Part shown: positions 12,640-13,715 of the stretch, in pieces
Layout of the letters: the number at the start of each line of letters is the position of its first letter
How positions within the stretch are numbered: position 1 is the first letter of the stretch
Assembly: GCA_023245265.1 (NCBI GenBank)
Contig: JAHFKQ010000011.1
Location: forward strand, 6,850-20,564
Length of the DNA stretch: 13,715 nt
Source of the DNA: Candidatus Collierbacteria bacterium
GTDB taxonomy: Bacteria > Patescibacteriota > Microgenomatia > UBA1400 > MFAQ01
Direction: 5' to 3'
Notes under the pieces: generated by a model
Told to the model about the DNA's origin: nothing
Databases searched by the model: none
Seen by the model: only the letters and a program-made list of their open reading frames with translations
Translations under genes and position numbers: made by a program

Positions 12640-13715
12640 ATGGCCAATTTAATTAAGTGTCCTCATTGCTCACAGGAATTTGAAGTTTCGGAAGCTCTCA
12701 GTCACAATATCCGAGAAGAACTGGAAACAGATCTCCGCCAAAAAGTTCAAAAAGAAACCGAAGATAAGCTCCGGTCCGAAAACGACGAAAAAATAAAGTT
12801 GCTGGCCGAAGAGCTGAAGTTCAAAACCGCCAAACTGGAAGAATCCCGTGAAGACGCCCTGAAACTTCATCATGAGAAACTCAAGCTGGAGGACGAAAGA
12901 AAATCATTTGAGATCGATAAACAAAAACAACTAAGTGAAGAGCGGGAAAAAATTCGCCAACAAACGCTCTTGGAGGCGAGTGATGCCCATCGAATGAAAG
13001 ATCTGGAGAAAGAAAAAATGATTAACGATCTCAAGAAGTCTCTGGAAGATGCCCAGCTCAAGGCCTCCCAAAGTTCCCAACAACTCCAAGGTGAAGTTCA
13101 AGAGCTGGATTTTGAAGAATTTTTACATACCGCCTTTCCTCACGATGAGATTACTCCTGTCGGCAAAGGTGTCCGTGGCGCCGATATCGCCCAAGTGGTG
13201 AAAACAAACTTAGGTACGACTTGTGGCATCATTCTCTGGGAGTCCAAGCGCACCAAAGCTTGGGTAGACGACTGGGCCAATAAATTAAAAGACGACATGC
13301 GCTCTTCGAAAGCGAACATTCCGGTCATTATCACGACCGTTTTGCCTAAGGAGATTAAGTCCGGCTTCGGTTTGTTCCGAGGGGTCTGGGTGGCTGAACC
13401 AAAATATATTTATCCCTTAGCCGAAATTTTACGGAAGAATTTAATCGATGTTGCCCGGGAAAAACATCATGGTCAAGACCGGGGTACCAAAGCTGACTTG
13501 ATTTATGCCTATCTTACGAGCGACGCTTTCGTTCAGCAGATTCAAAATATCATCGAAGTGCACCAAAATATGCAGCTCCAGATTCAAAAAGAACGAGTTT
13601 CCTTCGAAAAAATTTGGAAAGAACGCGAAGCCCAGGCCCAGCGCATTATCATCAGCACGGCCGGTATCTACGGCAGTATCCAGGGGGTGGCCGGTCAGTC
13701 TCTTCCCCCCGTCAA
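12640..13715 (+). CDS. DUF2130 domain protein, 3' end beyond the window
   Basis: ATG 12640 opens a frame that stays open to the last base (358 codons). The start carries a short Cys motif (C7-P-H-C10, half of a zinc-ribbon-like knuckle). A long, highly charged coiled coil follows (about 22-160, rich in Glu, Lys and Leu). From about 160 the DUF2130 domain begins: LDFEEFLHTAFPHDEI, GVRGADIAQVV, GIILWESKRTKAWVDDW, then VIITTVLPKE and GVWVAEPKYIYPLAEILR. D182, E201 and K203 are arranged as in the D...ExK core of PD-(D/E)XK nucleases, which suggests a nuclease fold; that is inference. Only the C-terminal end is missing by comparison with the usual length. It has its own promoter after the HPF-like gene. 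Confidence 0.88.
   Translation, partial: MANLIKCPHCSQEFEVSEALSHNIREELETDLRQKVQKETEDKLRSENDEKIKLLAEELKFKTAKLEESREDALKLHHEKLKLEDERKSFEIDKQKQLSEEREKIRQQTLLEASDAHRMKDLEKEKMINDLKKSLEDAQLKASQSSQQLQGEVQELDFEEFLHTAFPHDEITPVGKGVRGADIAQVVKTNLGTTCGIILWESKRTKAWVDDWANKLKDDMRSSKANIPVIITTVLPKEIKSGFGLFRGVWVAEPKYIYPLAEILRKNLIDVAREKHHGQDRGTKADLIYAYLTSDAFVQQIQNIIEVHQNMQLQIQKERVSFEKIWKEREAQAQRIIISTAGIYGSIQGVAGQSLPPV

Noticed and set aside
12670..13334. Minus-strand open frames opposite the DUF2130 gene
   Set aside because: They are Phe/Ser/Leu-rich reflections of the Lys/Glu-rich coiled coil on the plus strand.

Overview
The window looks like a chromosomal piece of a streamlined, uncultivated bacterium, most likely a Candidate Phyla Radiation (Patescibacteria) member and possibly Microgenomates-like. 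This is inferred, not proven. The evidence is: moderate G+C, very tight packing with overlapping gene ends, no Shine-Dalgarno in front of many genes, a tRNA without an encoded CCA, and giant secreted beta-rich proteins next to small housekeeping genes. The standard code (11) fits: all recognised genes read without internal TGA, and TGA is the stop of only one of them.

Layout. 1-620: a small unknown gene on the minus strand with its own promoter, then a tRNA-Gly(CCC) on the minus strand. Between them lies a 141-bp repeat-bounded G+C-rich stretch that duplicates the tRNA 3' end, plus a long perfect hairpin. 621-6181: a plus-strand run of three exported proteins: a short membrane-anchored protein, a CSLREA-type parallel beta-helix protein, and a large protein with lectin-like, carbohydrate-binding-like and fibronectin-III-like domains. 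The two large ones end in the same unusual signature, C-F-x-x-x-C-F-stop. 6218-8227: a zinc metalloprotease-like protein (DUF45/YgjP) joined directly (TAAATG) to a Pif1/RecD-like helicase. 8202-9821: a minus-strand pair, an acidic-tailed unknown protein followed by an MFS transporter, converging on the helicase with a 26-nt overlap. 9843-11337: a PAP2 lipid phosphatase overlapping a RecB/Cas4-like nuclease that has four Fe-S-type cysteines. 11334-12248: a minus-strand membrane-anchored protein with two CAP domains. 12296-12601: an HPF-like ribosome hibernation factor. 12640-end: a DUF2130 protein, cut by the window edge.

How it fits together. The first third is a cell-surface locus. The two adjacent surface proteins share a C-terminal tag that may be a sorting, anchoring or cross-linking signal, and this is the best candidate for something undescribed. 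The remainder mixes DNA-repair-type enzymes (metalloprotease, helicase, Fe-S nuclease, DUF2130) with envelope genes. Several start codons lie 5-8 nt after a good -10 box (6218, 12248, 12296, 12640; probably 1299), so leaderless or nearly leaderless transcription seems common here, whereas the genes at 278(-) and 621(+) have clear Shine-Dalgarno sequences with TTG starts. No CRISPR array, insertion sequence, rRNA or complete mobile element was seen.
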